Positions 60,150 through 64,000 of a stretch of DNA of 64,000 nt are shown here, piece by piece. Both the position numbers and the translations under genes were made by a program. Source of the DNA: Nectonema munidae. Lineage: Eukaryota > Nematomorpha > Nectonematoida > Nectonematidae. The DNA lies in NCBI GenBank assembly GCA_030549495.1, contig JAUIRK010001059.1:1170948-1234947 (forward strand), given 5' to 3'. The notes below the pieces were generated by a model. The model was given only the letters and a program-made list of their open reading frames with translations. It was not told the origin of the DNA and did no database searches. Every line of letters starts with the position of its first letter. The first letter of the stretch is position 1.

Positions 60150-62765
60150 TTACTTGTATTTCTGGCATTTGTAGACTAGAAGTATATTCTTAAAGGCAAT
60201 TCTTTGTTCAATGTTCAGCCAATGAAGTTCTGGAAGAAAGTTGGTAACACTCTCATGCCTTTTTTTGCCAAGAATCAAACGAGCACAGTCATTTTGCAAA
60301 ATTTGAAGTTTTCTTAGCTTAATTTTTGATAGTCCATATAAAAGAGAGTTGCAATAGTCGAATCGATTCACAACGTATGCATTAACTAACGTTTTGAGAT
60401 GACTCTTTGACAGAATTTTTTTCAGCGGTCTTAAATTTTTCAAAAATATGTAGCCCTCTTTAACTTTTTTGATAATGAAAGCATCAAAATTAAGAAATTT
60501 GTCAAGTGGCACTCCAAGAATGTTTATTTCTTGTTTGATTTCAAAAACCAGTTCTCCAACTTTGATTTTTTCAAAAGAAGATTGAGAGGATGAAGTAAAA
60601 ACAATTAATTGTGTTTTTTTATCATTTAGTTTCAGTCTTAATTTATTCATTTCTTTCTTCAGTTTTGAGTAAAATTCTGGAATTCTTCTGTGTAAAGTTA
60701 AAACTGAAAAATTGTCATGGAAAGGAGTGTAAATATATATATCATCCGCATATGCTAGAACTTTGAAGCCTGCATCTTTTATGAAGTCAAGAAGAACTGA
60801 AACATAGATATTAAAACAGAACGGGCCAAGCACAGAGCCTTGTGGAACCCCATGTTCTGCCTCAATAGATTTGGATAAGAAACCATCAATCGACGTACAA
60901 TGCGACCTAAATTCAAAGTACGAATGAAGCCAATTTAAAGCATTAGAACATAGACCAATCTTTTTTTCCATAATATTGAGTAAAATATCTCTGTCAAGAG
61001 TATCAAATGCTGATTGAATGTCTATGGCTAGAAGAAATGTATGGAGGTTTTTAGATTTATTCTGTTGTATGTCATTTACTAAAGTAAAGATCATTGATTC
61101 AGTACTGTGATGCTTTTTAAAAGCATAATTACTATCATTGTTCACATTGTTGACATCAATATGATCAGAGAGTCTGTTGAATCCTACTCGTTCAGCAAGC
61201 TTGCTTAAAAAAGTTAAAGTTGATACAGGTCTGAAATCTTTAAGATTTTCTATATCTGCAAAGTGGTTCTTTGGTATTGGAGTAAGAACAGCTTTTTTAG
61301 TGAAAAAGAAATTTCCTTGAATAAATGACGCGTTTATGAACTTTATATAGAAAGGAAGAAAGATGTCAAGGCAGTACTTTAACAGTTCAGAGTTCATATT
61401 ATCATGTTGGCAAGTTTTAATTTCGTGTGAAGCAACAATTTTTATAAGTTCATCTTCATTTGTTGGATGAAATTCTGCTAATAAAGGACAGTAGGTGTTT
61501 AGGATAATGAGGTTTGAGTCAGGCAAATGAAAGTTGCTCATTGTTAAACTAGTGAGAATCTCTTTTGCTTTTCTATGAAAGAAAGTATTGAAAGTATTAG
61601 CCAATTCAACTTTGTTTTCAGTAAAAGAAAAACAATCATTCTGCTTTTTTGTATTCAAGATAACTCTAACAAAGTTGTAAAGAGACTTTGTACTCATTGA
61701 AGTGTTTATTATACTTTCACAATATGTTGCTTTGTTTTTTTCAAAAAGAAGACGTGTAGACTTTCTAAGAGTTTCATAGTTAATACGACTCTCATGACTA
61801 CGTGTCTTTAACCACTTGTTATATTGTTTTCTTCTTCGGTTTCTCAATTTTATGAATTCAGATGTGATCCATTTTGGTCTTGACGGGATTATGCTTTTGA
61901 TAACATAAGGAGCGTGGGAATTTGTGGTCTCTTCAATCAAACTCAGAAAATTTGTGAAAGAGCAGTTATTTCCAATATTTAAAAGTTTGGCTGATAAATC
62001 TTCTTTGAACTGATCTTTATTAAGGAGGGAGAAGTTTCTTAAAGTAATAGTTTTTCTGTGTGCCATTTGTAAAAAGAAATGACTCAAAGAAAAAAGAATA
62101 GGATAGTGATCACTAAGTTCTAAATTGCAAACTTCAGTGGTAAAATAGGATTTCAGGTGTGCATCACAGAAAATGCTGTCAAGACAGTGACCAGCAATGT
62201 ATGTCGTTTTTAGCAGTAACGGATATAATGAAAAAGCGTCAAGTAACTTCAAAAACTTTTGAGCAGGAATGTTGTGCAAGTTTTCCAAATGTAAATTAAA
62301 GTCACCCAATACAACTAAATGATAGGTAGTTGTTTTGAAGCTCTGAATCATATCATAAATTTCCATTAAGAAGTCAGCAAGCTTGCATTTAGTCAATCTA
62401 TATATGAGAAGAAATAAAACTTTAAATGTTGAAAACTTTAGGACACATCCAATTGATTCGAATGTTTCATAACATTTTAAAACAATTTGGTTTGCTTTGA
62501 TACCTTTTCTATATAGTATGGCTACGCCTCCGCCTCTTGTAGCACGGTAACAATGTTTTATTTCATAATCATTCCTAGCAAGCTGGATTATAGATGCATT
62601 TGATTCACTAGAAAACCATGTTTCACAGATAAAAGCAACATCAATTTTCTTGGCTATGAAAAAATCAGTGACTTCTATAAATTTGTTTTGTAAAGAACAT
62701 ACATTCCATAAAATAAAATTACAAGATTTGGAGAGTTCTAGTTTTTTGAAACAGATGTAAGACAA
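60150..62765 (-). CDS. Retrotransposon ORF2: AP endonuclease plus reverse transcriptase
   Basis: 871 residues. The endonuclease has N21 in WNVCSLQNK, E48 in ICETWFS, GDFNLH (D155, N157) and the terminal LSDHYP (D219, H220): the residues that nick target DNA. Reverse transcriptase: DFRPVSTLTFLSKLAERV (510-527), AIDIQSAFDTLDRDIL (D582), HGVPQGSVLGPFCFNIYV (638-655) and AYADDIYIYT with the catalytic YADD (672-675), then the RLKLNDKKTQ and ILGVPLD blocks. No RNase H domain. Start ATG at 62765 lies inside the end of ORF1, a 28-bp overlap in another frame, suggesting termination-reinitiation. Complete and uninterrupted, so a working enzyme is plausible. Confidence 0.95.
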   Translation of the reverse strand: MSYICFKKLELSKSCNFILWNVCSLQNKFIEVTDFFIAKKIDVAFICETWFSSESNASIIQLARNDYEIKHCYRATRGGGVAILYRKGIKANQIVLKCYETFESIGCVLKFSTFKVLFLLIYRLTKCKLADFLMEIYDMIQSFKTTTYHLVVLGDFNLHLENLHNIPAQKFLKLLDAFSLYPLLLKTTYIAGHCLDSIFCDAHLKSYFTTEVCNLELSDHYPILFSLSHFFLQMAHRKTITLRNFSLLNKDQFKEDLSAKLLNIGNNCSFTNFLSLIEETTNSHAPYVIKSIIPSRPKWITSEFIKLRNRRRKQYNKWLKTRSHESRINYETLRKSTRLLFEKNKATYCESIINTSMSTKSLYNFVRVILNTKKQNDCFSFTENKVELANTFNTFFHRKAKEILTSLTMSNFHLPDSNLIILNTYCPLLAEFHPTNEDELIKIVASHEIKTCQHDNMNSELLKYCLDIFLPFYIKFINASFIQGNFFFTKKAVLTPIPKNHFADIENLKDFRPVSTLTFLSKLAERVGFNRLSDHIDVNNVNNDSNYAFKKHHSTESMIFTLVNDIQQNKSKNLHTFLLAIDIQSAFDTLDRDILLNIMEKKIGLCSNALNWLHSYFEFRSHCTSIDGFLSKSIEAEHGVPQGSVLGPFCFNIYVSVLLDFIKDAGFKVLAYADDIYIYTPFHDNFSVLTLHRRIPEFYSKLKKEMNKLRLKLNDKKTQLIVFTSSSQSSFEKIKVGELVFEIKQEINILGVPLDKFLNFDAFIIKKVKEGYIFLKNLRPLKKILSKSHLKTLVNAYVVNRFDYCNSLLYGLSKIKLRKLQILQNDCARLILGKKRHESVTNFLPELHWLNIEQRIAFKNILLVYKCQKYK

Positions 62766-64000
62766 GAAGAAGTGGGAAGATTTGATATTGATTTAGAGAC
62801 AAGGGCTTGCGAATCATGAGTTTTCCCAAGTTTTTCTTGAAATAGAGGACATAATGAAGAGCTAGCATAATGATCATGCTTAATATTGTTCCTCATACAG
62901 TTAATACATTTGTGAGACTTGGCATCTTCTTTAGATACTTCACATTTGTTTGTCTCATGAGGTTCAGCGCATATTGCACAGCATGGAGAGCCAATATTTG
63001 GGCAATTTGTTTTCCAATGCCCATAATTCTGACAATAATTACACCTTTTTATAAGCTTCCACTCAAAAACACTACACTCTTGTAAGCCTACAAAAATTCT
63101 ATTTTTTAAAGATATTAGTCTGTCTTTAACTTCAGCAGAGACTCTAAAAACAGCATAAAAAGAACTGTTTTTAGTTGACTTTTTAACAAAGAGACATTTA
63201 AAGTTTTCTTTTGTCAAAACCAAATCAAGATTTAAACGTTTAATGTTTTCAATTATATCAGAAGGAGAATATGAACTGTAGAGTCCAGCCACACCTACAT
63301 GATAACTTTTACTGATAGGAATAATGAAAGATTTATTAAAGTTTTTCTCAAGAACAGGTAAAATTTCTTCTTTTTTGTTTCTATCATCAGGTAAGACAAT
63401 ACACGTATTTCCTTTTTTGTTTTTGTAGAATTTCTTGACTTTCAAACCAGAATTTACGCAATCATTTTCGAACACTTTCATTTGGGAGCTTGACAAATTT
63501 TTCTCTTCAATTATAAAAGTAGATTTTTTAGACATACTTCGATAAGGCAAGGTTTCTTTTTGTTTGAATAATGCGGCTTCAGAATATATAACTTTACGTG
63601 AGTCAGTTAAAATTCCATTTTCAAAATTGCATGAATTAACTTTATCTACAAGTTTTTCAAGACTTTTCTCAATTGAAGTAATTCTCTTAGAAAAAGAACT
63701 ATCAAAACAATGCTCTTTTTGCTTCGATTCATTTATTGATTCACTGAAATTACCACGTTGCTCACTTTTAGAAAGGCATGCATCACAAACAAAAACAATA
63801 TTTTTATAGTTTTTCATGAAATTAGGTAGTGTATTTCGGTAAAAAGAAGGAGGGCATATAGGATCAGTTTTGCAATTAAAAGCATGAAAAATCATACCAC
63901 ACATAGAACACTTTATAGATTCATGCTGAGCACTCGAATCACAAACAGCGCAAACACCACTATCATTGAGAGTAGGCATCTCGAGGAAAATTTCCGCCAT
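62738..64000 (-). CDS. Retrotransposon ORF1: PHD-like finger and zinc-knuckle protein
   Basis: 420 residues, open to the window edge, where an ATG coincides with position 64000; the true start may lie further upstream. An N-terminal PHD-like C4HC3 pattern uses C17, C20, C31, C34, H39, C43, C72 and C75. Near the C-terminus are CNYCQNYGHWKTNC, a CCHC knuckle, and a second CAICAEPHETNKC knuckle. ORF1 proteins of this type bind the element RNA. The two zinc modules support a CR1/Jockey-like assignment rather than L1. Confidence 0.9.
   Translation of the reverse strand: MAEIFLEMPTLNDSGVCAVCDSSAQHESIKCSMCGMIFHAFNCKTDPICPPSFYRNTLPNFMKNYKNIVFVCDACLSKSEQRGNFSESINESKQKEHCFDSSFSKRITSIEKSLEKLVDKVNSCNFENGILTDSRKVIYSEAALFKQKETLPYRSMSKKSTFIIEEKNLSSSQMKVFENDCVNSGLKVKKFYKNKKGNTCIVLPDDRNKKEEILPVLEKNFNKSFIIPISKSYHVGVAGLYSSYSPSDIIENIKRLNLDLVLTKENFKCLFVKKSTKNSSFYAVFRVSAEVKDRLISLKNRIFVGLQECSVFEWKLIKRCNYCQNYGHWKTNCPNIGSPCCAICAEPHETNKCEVSKEDAKSHKCINCMRNNIKHDHYASSSLCPLFQEKLGKTHDSQALVSKSISNLPTSSCLTSVSKN

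Noticed and set aside
63564..63809. Plus-strand frames over the retrotransposon ORF1 (62870-63085, 63564-63809)
   Set aside because: Antisense shadows of the intact ORF1.

Overview
The window is strongly AT-rich eukaryotic DNA with long introns, canonical GT-AG splice sites and a dense load of transposable elements. An invertebrate is likely, probably an arthropod: the Cbl gene has an invertebrate-like short tail, and the elements are piggyBac, hAT, CR1/Jockey-like and TTAA MITEs. A copepod would fit, but that is a guess; nothing here fixes the species.

Two host genes can be supported. The first is a complete Cbl E3 ubiquitin ligase gene on the + strand. It has ten exons between 14238 and 38908, whose splice phases all agree and close on a 716-residue protein: the 4H, EF-hand and SH2 parts of the phosphotyrosine-binding domain, then linker helix, RING and a Ser/Asn/Pro-rich tail with three PxxxPR motifs. 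A polyadenylation signal follows at 38974. The second is the 3' part of an unrecognised single-pass membrane protein gene on the - strand (41575-58259 or further upstream). It has a VWC-like cysteine exon, a transmembrane exon and two cytoplasmic-tail exons, with phases that agree across the last three. The two genes converge, with about 2.5 kb between their poly(A) signals.

Region by region: 1-14237 is intergenic and repeat-derived, with a tRNA-like SINE, a palindrome cluster, a fold-back simple-repeat element and a dead piggyBac copy at about 8020-9470. From 14238 to 38979 lies Cbl. Its intron 1 holds about 150-bp tandem repeats interrupted by an insertion. Its intron 6 holds a hAT element (25497-31500, 8-bp target duplication) that was itself invaded at a TTAA by a piggyBac element (26154-29633) with an intact catalytic triad. 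From 39000 to 58260 lies the minus-strand gene, with a decayed transposon-like ORF just beyond its 3' end, three of four TTAA MITE copies and a truncated non-LTR retrotransposon inside its introns. From 59215 to 64000 lies a nearly intact two-ORF non-LTR retrotransposon on the - strand whose 3' end runs into about 636 bp of ATG triplet repeat.

The clearest results are the phase-closed Cbl model, the nested hAT/piggyBac pair with both target duplications readable, a four-copy family of roughly 100-130-bp TTAA palindromic MITEs, and the unidentified membrane protein gene. No CRISPR array, operon or bacterial feature is present.
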